The notes under the pieces are model-generated. The model searched no databases, was not told where the DNA came from, and worked only from the letters and a program-made list of their open reading frames with translations. A stretch of DNA of 64,000 nt from Alphaproteobacteria bacterium. Lineage in GTDB: Bacteria > Myxococcota_A > UBA796 > GCA-2862545. Positions 1 to 14,461 of this stretch are shown piece after piece (position 1 is the first letter of the stretch; every line of letters starts with the position of its first letter). Location of the stretch: positions 186,001-250,000 of the forward strand of contig JACKEO010000004.1 in NCBI GenBank assembly GCA_020632955.1, written 5' to 3'. Made by a program: the position numbers and the translations under genes.

Positions 1-10
1 CCACGATCAT
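1..10 (-). CDS. Possible 5' end of a gene leaving the window
   Basis: Reading leftwards, an ATG at position 10 follows a GAGGG-containing stretch and is followed by codons for Ile and Val before the window ends. This could be the first codons of a minus-strand gene. Only ten bases are visible, so neither the product nor the reality of the gene can be judged. The stretch 11-141 holds no other convincing gene. Confidence 0.2.
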
Positions 11-141
11 GACCCGCCCTCACCGGCGCGGCCGTCCTTACCTGACCGGAGCGGGCGAGCAAACGACGCGTGCCCGCCGACGGCGACGATCACGAGCCGA
101 TGGCACGCACCCGGCGACAGGCCGACCCCGCCGCGAGAGGG

Positions 142-309
142 TCAGGGCGTGCGGGAGGCCTGGGTGTCGGGCGTGGCCACCGCCGTGTCGCCGACGGCCG
201 CAGCCATCGCACCGACCGCGAGCCACGCGACCGCGAAGATCAGGAAACCGGTGAGCAGCGCGCTGCGCGAGGCCTGCTCTTCGGGCTGGACCGTGAGTGA
301 CCGGGCCAT
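142..309 (-). CDS. Small single-pass membrane protein
   Basis: This 55-residue protein has a polar N-terminus (MARSLTVQPEEQASRS) followed by one hydrophobic helix at about residues 18-40 (LLTGFLIFAVAWLAVGAMAA) and a short polar tail. The ATG at 309 has an AGGAG Shine-Dalgarno sequence seven bases upstream, which supports a real gene. It lies 77 bp downstream of hisS on the same strand and may be co-transcribed with it. I do not recognise the family. The helix suggests an inner-membrane small protein with its short N-terminus in the cytoplasm. Function unknown. Confidence 0.6.
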   Translation of the reverse strand: MARSLTVQPEEQASRSALLTGFLIFAVAWLAVGAMAAAVGDTAVATPDTQASRTP

Positions 310-386
310 GGATCTCCTGGGGCGGGGCGGCGGCGGGGGACACCGCCGGGGGGGACAGGACGGGCTCGCCGTCTGGCGGGCGGAGG

Positions 387-1694
387 CTAGCCCACCTGGA
401 TCCGTCGTGCAGCCTCTGCAGGCGTACAGTCGACTTGCACGCCGCTCTGCATGTCCTTGAGCCGGACCTGGCCGGCCTGCTGCTCTCCCGGTCCGGCGAA
501 GGCGACGAACCTGTATCCACGGGCATCGGCGTGCTTGAGCTGCGGCTTGAGCTTCCGATCGTCGAGGTAGAGCTCGGTGCGGATGCCCGCCTCGCGGAAG
601 ATCCGCGCAATCTCGATCGACCACGCGCGGGTGTCCGCATCGTGGACCGTGACCAGCACCTCGGCCGTGGCCTGGCCCGCCTGGGCCTCGCCACGCTCCT
701 CCAGGAGCAGCAGCAGGCGCTCGAGCCCCAGGCTGACCCCGACGCACGGGATGTCGCGCCCGCTGAACATGCCCACGAGGCCGTCGTACCGGCCGCCGCC
801 CCCCACCGAGCCCGAGAAGCCCGGCAGCGCGCCCTCGAAGACCGGACCCGTGTAGTAGTCGAGGCCCCGGGCGAGGGTGGGATCGACGACGAGGCGCTCG
901 GACGGCACGCCCATCGCATGCGCCAGCGGCAGCACCTCCCGCAGCGTGGCCACCCCCTCGCGGCCGTGATCGTCGAGCACGGCGTCGAGCGCCTCGAGGG
1001 CCTCGGCGCCCCCCGCGGGGATGTCGAGGATGCGCCAGAGCGCGGCGATGCCCTCGGGCGCCAGCCCCAGCTCCTGCAGCTCGCGCGTGACGCCCTCGCG
1101 GCCGATCTTGTCGAGCTTGTCGACCACGATGAGCACCGTGAGCTCGAGCTCGGGCCCGGCTCCGGCGGCCCGCGCGAGCGCCCGGAGGATGCGCCGATCG
1201 TTGAGGCGGAGGCGGTAGTCGGCGAAGCCGAGCGCCTGGAGCGACGCCGAGAAGACCGCGAGACACTCCGCGTCGGCCAGGGGACTCGTGGTGCCGACGA
1301 TGTCGCAGTCGCACTGGAAGAACTCGCGGAAGCGACCCCGCTGGGGGCGATCGGCGCGCCACACGGGCGCCACCTGCCACCGCTTGAAGGGCAGCCGGAG
1401 ATCGGCGTTCATCGCCACCACGCGCGCCAGCGGCACCGTGAGGTCGTAGCGGAGGGCGAGGTCGACCTCGCCGCGCTGGCCGGCCTCGCCGCGCGCGAGG
1501 ATGCGGAAGAGCAGCTTGTCGCCCTCGTCGCCGTACTTGCCCGTGAGCGTCTCGATGCGCTCGATGGCCGGCGTGTCGAGCGGATCGAAGCCGAAGCGCT
1601 CGAAGACCTCCCTCACCCGCCCGATCACCTCCAGCCGGTGGCGCATCGTGGCGGGGAGGATGTCGCGGACGCCCTTCGCGAGGTGCACGGCCAT
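387..1694 (-). CDS. hisS: Histidyl-tRNA synthetase
   Basis: A 435-residue class II aminoacyl-tRNA synthetase that charges tRNA-His in the cytoplasm; this is the usual length for bacterial HisRS. Visible signatures are the N-terminal KGVRDILP, the ALRYDLTVPLARVV stretch, motif 2 with FREFFQCDCDIVG, the histidine-binding LDYYTG, and motif 3 with GGRYDGL and GVSLGLERLL. An anticodon-binding domain occupies the last ~90 residues. An in-frame start further upstream exists, but ATG 1694 has GGAGAG just before it and gives the family's normal N-terminus. The HisZ paralogue is less likely because all active-site motifs and the anticodon domain are present. Confidence 0.95.
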   Translation of the reverse strand: MAVHLAKGVRDILPATMRHRLEVIGRVREVFERFGFDPLDTPAIERIETLTGKYGDEGDKLLFRILARGEAGQRGEVDLALRYDLTVPLARVVAMNADLRLPFKRWQVAPVWRADRPQRGRFREFFQCDCDIVGTTSPLADAECLAVFSASLQALGFADYRLRLNDRRILRALARAAGAGPELELTVLIVVDKLDKIGREGVTRELQELGLAPEGIAALWRILDIPAGGAEALEALDAVLDDHGREGVATLREVLPLAHAMGVPSERLVVDPTLARGLDYYTGPVFEGALPGFSGSVGGGGRYDGLVGMFSGRDIPCVGVSLGLERLLLLLEERGEAQAGQATAEVLVTVHDADTRAWSIEIARIFREAGIRTELYLDDRKLKPQLKHADARGYRFVAFAGPGEQQAGQVRLKDMQSGVQVDCTPAEAARRIQVG

Positions 1695-1814
1695 CGGCTC
1701 TCCGGAGACCTGGGCCGGCGCTCCTAACCGGGTCCACGGCACGCGCCGGAAGCGCGAGGGCCATGGTCGTCGGCGCACGACGCGGGCGCGCTACGCGGGG
1801 CTTCGGAGGTCCCG

Positions 1815-2462
1815 GTGAGCGCCTACGTGCACAGCCCCGGAGGCGAGGGCCGGGTGGCACCGCTCGCCCACCCCGCCCACGGCCACGCCCCCGTGCCCCC
1901 GCTGCCGCTCGCGGAGGTGCGTCGCCTGCTCACGGCGGCCGCTGCCGTGCTCGTGATCGCCGAGGAGGACGGCCTGGGCGTGCGCAGGCTCCTCCCTTCG
2001 CACCTCTGCGTCGCGCCCACGGGCGAGGTGGCGCTCGGCGGACTCGCCCCGGAGGTCCGCACGCCGCCGCGCCAGCTGGCCGACCTCGGCCGCGCGCTGC
2101 TGGGCGCCCCCCTCCCCCGCGCCTGGGAGGCCCTCGACGACCCCCTGCTCTGCGCCGATCTGCTCGGCGCGTGGACCCTGCTGCGCCACGCCGACCTCGA
2201 CGACGAGGCGCCCACCCTGCCGTCCCACCCCACCGCCGCCGCCGACGCGACGGTCTCGGGCGGGTCTGCCACGCTCACCTGGGAGGCCGCGCCCTCGCAC
2301 CCCACCCTGCCCACGCCGGGCGCCACGTGGCCCGCCCACCCCGAGCCCGCCGACCTCCTCGGCTGGCTGTGGCTCGCGGTGGCCACGGTGGCCGCCGCGG
2401 GAGGTGCTGTGGCCCTGGGCGCCGCCGTCGCCTACAGCCGGGCCCTCGGAGGTGCGGGATGA
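1815..2462 (+). CDS. Kinase-fragment-like protein with C-terminal membrane anchor
   Basis: A 215-residue protein starting at GTG 1815 behind GGAGGT. The stretch LLPSHLCVAPTGEVALGGLAP at about residues 59-79 recalls the catalytic-loop-to-DFG region of Ser/Thr kinases (HP-N-ILV...G-VKL-DFG), but the catalytic Asp and the DFG are missing. It may be a degenerate pseudokinase lobe. Proline-rich sequence follows, then a hydrophobic helix at about 184-207. Its stop overlaps the dtd start by ATGA, so the two are translationally coupled. The pseudokinase idea is inference; formally it is an unknown anchored protein. Confidence 0.6.
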   Translation: MSAYVHSPGGEGRVAPLAHPAHGHAPVPPLPLAEVRRLLTAAAAVLVIAEEDGLGVRRLLPSHLCVAPTGEVALGGLAPEVRTPPRQLADLGRALLGAPLPRAWEALDDPLLCADLLGAWTLLRHADLDDEAPTLPSHPTAAADATVSGGSATLTWEAAPSHPTLPTPGATWPAHPEPADLLGWLWLAVATVAAAGGAVALGAAVAYSRALGGAG

Positions 2463-2899
2463 GGGCGGTGGTGCAGCGGGTGCAGCAGGCCAGCGTGGAG
2501 GTGGGCGGCGAGGTGGTGGGGTCCATCGGTCCCGGCCTGCTGGTGCTCCTGGGCATCGCGCCGGGCGACGGCGAGCCCGAGGTGGCCTGGATGGCCGGCA
2601 AGCTCGCAGGCCTCCGCCTCTTCGCCTCCGACGACGGGCGCATGGATCGCTCCGTGGTCGACATCGGAGGGGCCGTGCTGTGCGTGAGCCAGTTCACCCT
2701 GTACGGCGACGTGCGGAAGGGCCGTCGCCCGAGCTTCGTGGGCGCGGCGGCCCCCGCCCTGGCCGAGCCCCTCTACCGGCGCACCTGCGAGGCGCTGGAG
2801 ACCCTGGGCCTGCCCGTGGCGCGCGGCGTCTTCGGCGCCCACATGGAGGTGCGGCTCGTCAACGACGGCCCCGTCACGCTGGTGATCGACAGCCCGTGA
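2459..2899 (+). CDS. dtd: D-aminoacyl-tRNA deacylase
   Basis: A 146-residue cytoplasmic editing enzyme that hydrolyses D-aminoacyl-tRNAs and glycyl-tRNA-Ala. It begins MRAVVQRVQQASV and carries both hallmark motifs: SQFTLYGD at about residues 79-86 (the SQFTL motif) and VNDGPVTLVIDS at the C-terminus (the NxGPVT motif of the cross-subunit active site). Length is typical. The ATG overlaps the previous stop. It sits near hisS, but on the opposite strand. Confidence 0.95.
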   Translation: MRAVVQRVQQASVEVGGEVVGSIGPGLLVLLGIAPGDGEPEVAWMAGKLAGLRLFASDDGRMDRSVVDIGGAVLCVSQFTLYGDVRKGRRPSFVGAAAPALAEPLYRRTCEALETLGLPVARGVFGAHMEVRLVNDGPVTLVIDSP

Positions 2900-2902
2900 G
2901 CC

Positions 2903-3613
2903 TCACCGCCGAGGCGCCGCCAGCGCCTCCACGTCGTCCAGCTCCACGCCGCGGGCACGGAAGGCGCGCGCCTCGGCGTCCGTCAGCGCCACCAGGGCCA
3001 CCGTGCGCCCGCCCGTGGGCAGCGACCAGAAGCGCAGACCGGCCGACGCGAGGCGCTGGTTGAGGCGCGACAGGATGCCCAGGTCGAGGAAGCGGTCGCG
3101 CACCTCGGGCAGCAGCAGCACCGGGTCGTCCTCGTGGCGGAAGGTCACCCGCACCGGACCCATGAGGCTCTCCCAGCTCTCGGCCACGTCGTCGATCCGC
3201 AGGCCACCGCGGGCGATGCGGGCCCAGGCCGCGAGGGTCTCCACGTAGGTCTGCTCGCCCGGCCCCACCTCGAGGCGCCGATCCGACCACCACACGCGCT
3301 CGGGATCGAGCGCCAGCACCATCCACTCGACGTCGGTCTCCTCGAGGCGGAGGTCGCGCATCCAGGTGCGACGGGCGGCGTCACGGACGGTGGCCACGGC
3401 GTGGTCGGGGCGCACGTCGGCCAGCAGCCCCTCGAAGAAGCCGAGCTGCCGGTAGAAGGCCACCAGCTCGCGCCAGTCGTCGTCCACCGTGGTGGGGCCC
3501 ACGTCGCTGGGGAAGGTCCCGGGCGGATCCTCCTCCTCGCCGCCCACGCCGGCCATCAGGCCCAGCACGACGAGCGCGACGAGCACCACGCCCACGACGA
3601 GCCACCACGACAC
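2903..3613 (-). CDS. N-terminally anchored protein of unknown function
   Basis: A 236-residue protein when started at GTG 3613, which has GGAGG five bases upstream; other in-frame GTGs lie at 3619 and 3625. The N-terminus is a membrane helix (SWWLVVGVVLVALVVLGLMAG), followed by a soluble, acidic, Trp-rich domain with no motif I recognise. It converges on dtd with only three bases between the stops. The soluble part probably faces the periplasm, but topology is not certain. No function can be assigned. Confidence 0.7.
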   Translation of the reverse strand: MSWWLVVGVVLVALVVLGLMAGVGGEEEDPPGTFPSDVGPTTVDDDWRELVAFYRQLGFFEGLLADVRPDHAVATVRDAARRTWMRDLRLEETDVEWMVLALDPERVWWSDRRLEVGPGEQTYVETLAAWARIARGGLRIDDVAESWESLMGPVRVTFRHEDDPVLLLPEVRDRFLDLGILSRLNQRLASAGLRFWSLPTGGRTVALVALTDAEARAFRARGVELDDVEALAAPRR

Positions 3614-3700
3614 CCGCACCTCCACCCGGCCGCGGGACCTAACCGCACGGGGCGGGCCCGGCGGCGAAGCTGTGGCTAGGACTCCGTGCAGGAGACGAAG

Positions 3701-4129
3701 ATGCCCGATCCGGAGCGCCTGGAGGAGGTCCGCGAGCTCCTCCAGGGTGCACGCACCGTCGCCGTGCTGGGCGCGAGCCCCGACCCCGACCGCCCCGCGG
3801 CCTACGTGCCGGCCTGGCTCCACGCGCACGGACGCCGCATCCTGCCGGTGAACCCGCGGTGCGTGGGGCAGGTGCTCCACGGCGAGCCCGTGCGCGCCAC
3901 CCTGGCCGAGCTCCGGGAGCCCGTGGACCTCGTCGACGTCTTCCGACGCCCCGAGCACCTCGCCGGCCACCTCGACGACCTGCTCGCCATGGACCCGCCC
4001 CCCGGCGCGGTGTGGCTCCAGCAGGGCATCCGCGACGAGGCCTTCGCCGCCCGCCTGCGCGCCGCCGGCCTGCGCGTGGTGCAGGATCGCTGCACGATGG
4101 CCGACCTCATGCACCTGGGATCCCGATGA
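3701..4129 (+). CDS. CoA-binding domain protein (YccU type)
   Basis: A 142-residue single-domain protein of the CoA_binding/YccU family, a Rossmann-like fold related to the N-terminal part of succinyl-CoA synthetase alpha. It shows VAVLGASPDPDRPA near the N-terminus, LPVNP at the end of strand 2 and VWLQQGI near the middle, all typical. An earlier in-frame GTG at 3686 exists, but the GGAG at 3691-3694 fits the ATG at 3701. Its stop overlaps the next start by ATGA. The physiological role of this family is poorly defined. Confidence 0.85.
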   Translation: MPDPERLEEVRELLQGARTVAVLGASPDPDRPAAYVPAWLHAHGRRILPVNPRCVGQVLHGEPVRATLAELREPVDLVDVFRRPEHLAGHLDDLLAMDPPPGAVWLQQGIRDEAFAARLRAAGLRVVQDRCTMADLMHLGSR

Positions 4130-4809
4130 CCACCTTCCCCGGCTTCCCCGCCGACCTGCAGCCCTTCCTCGCCGACCTGGCCGCGCACAACGATCGCGCC
4201 TGGTTCGCCGCGCACCGCGCCCGGTACGAGCAGGCCCTCCTCGAGCCGGCGAAGGCCTTCGTCACCGCGATGCTCGAGCCGCTGGCCGCCTTCGATCCCC
4301 CGGTGCACGGCGCGCCGCAGGTGAACGGCTCGATCTTCCGGATCGCCCGCGACACGCGCTTCAGCGCCGACAAGACCCCCTACAAGACCAACGCCGCCTT
4401 CCACTTCTGGCATGGCGACGACAAGAAGTCGGGCGCCTCCTTCTACCTGGGCATCGAGCCCGACGGCGTGCACGCCGGCGCGGGCGCCTTCGCGATCCCG
4501 AAGGAGCGCATCGGGCGCTACCGGGACGCGGTGGCCGGCCCCCGGGGTGTCGCGCTCGCCGAGGCGGTCGACGCCCTGCGGGCCCAGGGCTGGACCACGG
4601 GCGGCGAGGCCACGGTGCGGGTGCCCCGGGGCTTCGATCCCGACCATCCGCGGGCCGAGCTGTTGAAGCACAAGGGCTTCTACGTGGTGCGCGAGCTGGA
4701 CCTCGGCGAGGCCCTGCACGGTCCCCAGGTGGTGGACCACGTGATCGAGGGCTTCCGCGCCGCCGCCCCCGTGGCCCGCTGGCTCCAGGAGCAGGTGCTC
4801 GCGGGCTGA
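4126..4809 (+). CDS. DUF2461 family protein
   Basis: A 227-residue protein matching DUF2461 (TIGR02453). It begins with FPGFPADLQPFLADLAAHND followed by WFAAHRARYEQ, contains FRIARDTRFSADKTPYKTN in the middle, and ends with a GFYVVREL stretch and a helix. These are the conserved blocks of the family. It is translationally coupled to the CoA-binding protein by an ATGA overlap. The biochemical function of DUF2461 is unknown to me. Confidence 0.85.
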   Translation: MTTFPGFPADLQPFLADLAAHNDRAWFAAHRARYEQALLEPAKAFVTAMLEPLAAFDPPVHGAPQVNGSIFRIARDTRFSADKTPYKTNAAFHFWHGDDKKSGASFYLGIEPDGVHAGAGAFAIPKERIGRYRDAVAGPRGVALAEAVDALRAQGWTTGGEATVRVPRGFDPDHPRAELLKHKGFYVVRELDLGEALHGPQVVDHVIEGFRAAAPVARWLQEQVLAG

Positions 4810-4822
4810 TCCCCGCGCGCGA

Positions 4823-6103
4823 TCAGGCCACCGCGCCCGTGTGCGCCTCCATGCGCTGGCCCTTCCACCGCACCAGCGGCATCGCCCGGCGGGCACGACG
4901 GAGCAGGCGCAGCGCGGCGTGCGGGTCGACGATGTGGGTGTGGGGCACCGGCGCCCCGAGGCTGTGCAGCACCTCGCCCAGGGGCACGGGCAGCTCGTCC
5001 TGCAGCCCGATCCAGTCCGCGAGCAGCTCGGCCGCCGGACGCACGAGCGGGCCCAGGCCGTAGCGGGGCTGCGAGGCGCCCACGACGTAGAGGTGCCGGT
5101 GGCGGCGGTGCAGCATGCCGCCGACGAGCTTCACCACCTTGCCCTCCACGGGGACGAGTCCGTCGGGCAGGAAGGGGAAGTCCACGTGGAAGCCCGTGGC
5201 GCACACCACGAGGTCGTAGGTGGCCTCGGTGCCGTCCACGAAGCGCACCGTGCGCCCCTGCACCGACGCCACGTCGGGACGCGGGTGGATGCGGCCGTGG
5301 CGCAGGTAGTGGAAGACCTCTGTGCTCACCGTGGGGTGCGCGTCGAAGAGCTCGTGGTCGGGCTCGGGGAGGCCGTAGGCGCTGTAGGGACCCACCACCA
5401 CGCGCAGCAGCGACTTGAGCACCGCGCGCTGCGCCGGCACGGGGAGCCAGGGATGCATCAGCTCCACGGTGGGGCGACCGAACATCGTCTTCGGCAGGAA
5501 CCAGTAGCCGCGCCGCAGGCTCCAGTCGGCGCGCGCCGCCACGCGGGCCGCCTCGCTCACGATGTCGCAGCCCGAGTTCCCCCCGCCCAGCACCAGCACG
5601 TCGCGGTCGCGGAGCTGCTCGGCGCGCTGGTAGTCCTTGGAGTGCAGCACCTCGCCGTCGAAGTCGTCGACCCACGCGGGGAAGGCCCGGCTCCAGTGGT
5701 GGCCGTTGCACACGAGCACGCCCTTGTAGACCTCGCGGGTGCCGTCGGCGAAGCGCACGTCCCACCGCTCGTCGGCCCGCGGGGCCACGCGCACCACCTC
5801 GGCCCCGAAGCGGATGTGCGCCCGCAGCCCGAAGGCGTCGGCGTAGCCCTCGAAGTAGGTCCGCATCTGCTCGGCGCTGGGGAAGTCGGGCCAGTCCTCG
5901 GGCATCGGCCAGTCGGTGTACCCGGTGGTGCGGCGGCTGCTGATGATGTGGGCGCTCTCGTACACGCCGTGGGCCCAGTTCCCGCCGACGTGATCGGTGG
6001 CCTCGGCCTGCACGTAGGGGATGCCGCGCTCGCCGAGCGCCTTGGCCACGGCGAGGCCCACCGGCCCCGCCCCGAGCACGAGCATGGCGGTGGTGGTGTC
6101 CAT
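4823..6103 (-). CDS. FMO-type flavin monooxygenase
   Basis: A 426-residue class B flavoprotein monooxygenase using FAD and NADPH. The FAD Rossmann motif is VLGAGPVGLAVA at residues 8-19 and the NADPH motif is VLVLGGGNSGCDIV in the middle. The family fingerprint FxGxxxHxxxY appears as FDGEVLHSKDY, and CATGFHVDFPF gives the C-terminal ATG motif. The likely reaction is N/S-oxygenation or Baeyer-Villiger-type oxidation of an unknown substrate. ATG 6103 has GGAGG upstream and overlaps the preceding gene's stop by one base (TGATG), so the two form an operon probably controlled by the TetR at 7035. Confidence 0.88.
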   Translation of the reverse strand: MDTTTAMLVLGAGPVGLAVAKALGERGIPYVQAEATDHVGGNWAHGVYESAHIISSRRTTGYTDWPMPEDWPDFPSAEQMRTYFEGYADAFGLRAHIRFGAEVVRVAPRADERWDVRFADGTREVYKGVLVCNGHHWSRAFPAWVDDFDGEVLHSKDYQRAEQLRDRDVLVLGGGNSGCDIVSEAARVAARADWSLRRGYWFLPKTMFGRPTVELMHPWLPVPAQRAVLKSLLRVVVGPYSAYGLPEPDHELFDAHPTVSTEVFHYLRHGRIHPRPDVASVQGRTVRFVDGTEATYDLVVCATGFHVDFPFLPDGLVPVEGKVVKLVGGMLHRRHRHLYVVGASQPRYGLGPLVRPAAELLADWIGLQDELPVPLGEVLHSLGAPVPHTHIVDPHAALRLLRRARRAMPLVRWKGQRMEAHTGAVA

Positions 6104-6927
6104 CAGGCCTCCCACCGTCCGTGGGCCCGGAGCCAGGCCTCGGCCAGCCCGCGGTTGTCGATGTGGTCGGGGTGGAAGTCGCGACGCAGGTACGACCGGA
6201 AGGCGCGACGCAGGAAGCTGCGATCCTGGCCCCGCGCATGGGCCTCCGCGCGCTCCCGCCGCAGCCGCGCCCGGGTGGCCTCGGGGTCCTGCCGGGTGAG
6301 GTGGCGGATGCCCGAGGTCCAGAAGAGCAGGAAGGCGCCCACGGCGAGCCCCATCCCCGCCACCCGCACGCCCCACCGCCCGTCCACGGCCTGGAAGACC
6401 TCGAAGGCCACGGCCTTGTGCTCGATCTCCTCGCAGCTGTGCCAGCCGAGCAGCTCGCCGTACATCGGCGGGATCTCGTCGAGCCAGGACTGCTCCAGCG
6501 CATCGGTGGCCAGCGTGGCGGTGAGGTGCTCCAGCGCCACGGTGACCGACAGGCAGACGATGGGCGGCACCGCGGGCTCGAGCACGCCGTAGGCCACCCG
6601 CTCGTACCAGGCGAGCCAGTCCCGGTAGACGAAGCCCTGGTCGTCGAGCATGCGGAAGGCGAGCTCGTGGGCCCGTCCGTGCTGGGTCTCCTGCCCGACG
6701 AAGGCGCGCACGCGCTCCAGGAGCTCGGGATCGTCGAGCTGGTCGACGTAGTGGCGCACGCTGCGGACGAAGAAGCGCTCCCCGGCCGGGAACACCAGGT
6801 TCAGCGCGTTGGCGGCGTGGGTGAGCAGGGCGGACCCGCTGTGCCAGTGCCGCGGCAGATCGGGCGGCACCTCCACCCGGTGACGTCGCACGCGGATCCG
6901 CGGCGGCTCGGTGGCGACGGCCGGCAT
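6103..6927 (-). CDS. PF10118 predicted metal-dependent hydrolase
   Basis: A 274-residue protein of the PF10118 'predicted metal-dependent hydrolase' family. Acid/His clusters that could bind a di-metal centre are visible: GQETQHGRAHE in the first half and WHSCEEIEHKAVAFEVF in the second. A hydrophobic segment follows (about MGLAVGAFLLFWTSG). The ATG at 6927 has a textbook AGGAGGT. It is first in the operon with the FMO-type monooxygenase and faces a TetR gene across a palindromic operator. Members often sit beside monooxygenases, so a joint oxidation pathway is plausible, but the reaction is unknown. Confidence 0.8.
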   Translation of the reverse strand: MPAVATEPPRIRVRRHRVEVPPDLPRHWHSGSALLTHAANALNLVFPAGERFFVRSVRHYVDQLDDPELLERVRAFVGQETQHGRAHELAFRMLDDQGFVYRDWLAWYERVAYGVLEPAVPPIVCLSVTVALEHLTATLATDALEQSWLDEIPPMYGELLGWHSCEEIEHKAVAFEVFQAVDGRWGVRVAGMGLAVGAFLLFWTSGIRHLTRQDPEATRARLRRERAEAHARGQDRSFLRRAFRSYLRRDFHPDHIDNRGLAEAWLRAHGRWEA

Positions 6928-6960
6928 GGCACCTCCTGGCACGAGGAGAGCCTACCGGAC

Positions 6961-6979
6961 CATTGAACTCGATTCAATG
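6961..6979. promoter_or_regulatory. Putative TetR operator
   Basis: CATTGAA and TTCAATG form a perfect 7-bp inverted repeat around a 5-bp spacer, centred between the divergent starts at 6927 and 7035. The position and symmetry fit an operator for the adjacent TetR protein, which would control both its own gene and the monooxygenase operon. Binding is inferred. Confidence 0.7.
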
Positions 6980-7034
6980 ACGGAGACACGCCGAGACAAC
7001 CCGAGAGCACCGACCTTCGGGTACAAGGCTGCAG

Positions 7035-7682
7035 ATGCCCACGTCCGCCCACACCCGTCCGCAGACCGACAGCCGCCGTGGCCAGCTCCTCGAGCTGGGC
7101 CTCCAGCTCTTCGGCTCCCGCCCCTACGACGACGTGAGCATCGACGACATCGCCCGCGAGGCGGGCATCTCGAAGGGGCTGCTCTACCACTACTTCGGCG
7201 GGAAGCGGGACTTCTACGTGGCGGTGGTGGCCGAGGCCTCGGCGCGCCTGCGTGCCGCCACCGAGCCCGATCCCGCCCTCGACCCCCGAAGCCGCATCGT
7301 GGCGGGGCTGGGCGCCTATCTCGACTTCGTGGACGCGCGCGCAGCGGCCTTCACCGCGCTGATGCGCGGCGGCCTGGGCACCGACCCCGAGATCGCCGGC
7401 GTGATCGACAGCACGCGCCAGGTCTTCGTCGACCGCTTCGTGGAGGGGCTCGGCCTCACCGCGCCGCGCCCGGTCTTCCGCACCGCGGTGCGCGCCTGGA
7501 TCGGCGCCGTGGAGGCCGCCAGCCTCGACTGGATCACCCACCGCGACCTGCCCCGCGACACCCTGCTGATGCTCCTGCTCAGCAGCCTGGGGGCGCACCT
7601 CGTGGTGGCCTCCCGGCTCGATCCGGCGGCCGGCGTCGTGCTCACCGACGTGGAGCCCCTGCTGGGACAGCTGGGGCTGTAG
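7035..7682 (+). CDS. TetR/AcrR family transcriptional regulator
   Basis: A 215-residue TetR-family repressor. The N-terminal HTH reads YDDVSIDDIAREAGISKGLL and continues YHYFGGKRDFY, at about residues 31-62. The remainder is the all-helical ligand-binding/dimerisation domain. It is divergent from the monooxygenase operon with a perfect palindrome in the gap, so local control is likely; the ligand is unknown. Only a weak AAGG-like ribosome site precedes ATG 7035. It converges on gltD with ten bases between stops. Confidence 0.92.
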   Translation: MPTSAHTRPQTDSRRGQLLELGLQLFGSRPYDDVSIDDIAREAGISKGLLYHYFGGKRDFYVAVVAEASARLRAATEPDPALDPRSRIVAGLGAYLDFVDARAAAFTALMRGGLGTDPEIAGVIDSTRQVFVDRFVEGLGLTAPRPVFRTAVRAWIGAVEAASLDWITHRDLPRDTLLMLLLSSLGAHLVVASRLDPAAGVVLTDVEPLLGQLGL

Positions 7683-7692
7683 GGCCGAGGGC

Positions 7693-13759
<6,067 letters not shown>

Positions 13760-13850
13760 GTCCTCGAAGCTGGGGGGAAAACCCGGCCGTCCTATGTGGT
13801 CCAGTCGAGCGAGGCAACCGGGGTGCAGCGCTGTGTGGTACCGCGAGCGG

Positions 13851-14300
13851 TCAGCCCTCCCCGGGTCCCGGGTCCGCGGCGGGTCTGGGCTTCCGCCGTG
13901 CGAAGCCGGTGAGCGCCCGCTCGAAGCCGCAGCGCTCGAAGAAGCCCTCCCGGCCGGGCTGCGCACCGAAGTACCAGCCCGTGGGCGACGCCTCCCAGGC
14001 CACCTCCATCAGGCGCCGCCCGATGCCCTGCCGCTGGTGATCGGGGTCGACGAGGATCTCGGTGACGATGCCGAGGAAGTACCCGTCGGTGAGCACGCGC
14101 ACGCAGCCCACCAGCACGCCGTCCCGGCGGGCGGTCACGTTGAGCGTGCGCCGCAGCGCGCGATCCACCAGGGCCTCGGCGTGGTCCCCGGGCCACACCC
14201 GCTGCGCGAGCCCGAGGAAGTCCCCGACCGGCAGCCCGGGCTCCCGCGCCACGGTCACCTCGTGCTCCGGACGACCCGCACCCGACGGCACCCCGGTCAT
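13851..14300 (-). CDS. GNAT family N-acetyltransferase
   Basis: A 149-residue GNAT acetyltransferase. The acetyl-CoA pyrophosphate-binding motif A is visible as VDPDHQRQGIGRRLME (Q/R-x-x-G-x-G) at about residues 83-98, preceded by the typical beta4 strand. A C-terminal FFERCGFERA matches the GNAT motif B end. ATG 14300 has AGGAGG upstream. It stands alone upstream of gltB on the same strand, 91 bp away. The acceptor substrate cannot be inferred. Confidence 0.9.
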   Translation of the reverse strand: MTGVPSGAGRPEHEVTVAREPGLPVGDFLGLAQRVWPGDHAEALVDRALRRTLNVTARRDGVLVGCVRVLTDGYFLGIVTEILVDPDHQRQGIGRRLMEVAWEASPTGWYFGAQPGREGFFERCGFERALTGFARRKPRPAADPGPGEG

Positions 14301-14461
14301 CCTCCCTCCTGCCCGCCACGATCGCGGCGACCCGGCACGGTAGCACGCAGTGCGGCCGACCCCGCGCGCCGCGGGCGAGACGCAGACGGTACACGCCCGG
14401 TACGTTCACCACGCACCCCCACGGGCAGGCTGCTGGCACCCCCCTCATCCTGGGAGAGCCC

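Noticed and set aside
142..1860. A 572-codon minus-strand reading frame across hisS
   Set aside because: It is low-complexity Ala/Arg/Pro/Gly sequence out of frame with hisS; only its last 55 codons (the small membrane protein) have a good ribosome site.
13840..13851. Possible terminator ACCGC-GA-GCGGT next to the GNAT stop
   Set aside because: The stem is only 5 bp with a 2-nt loop and there is no T-run on either strand.
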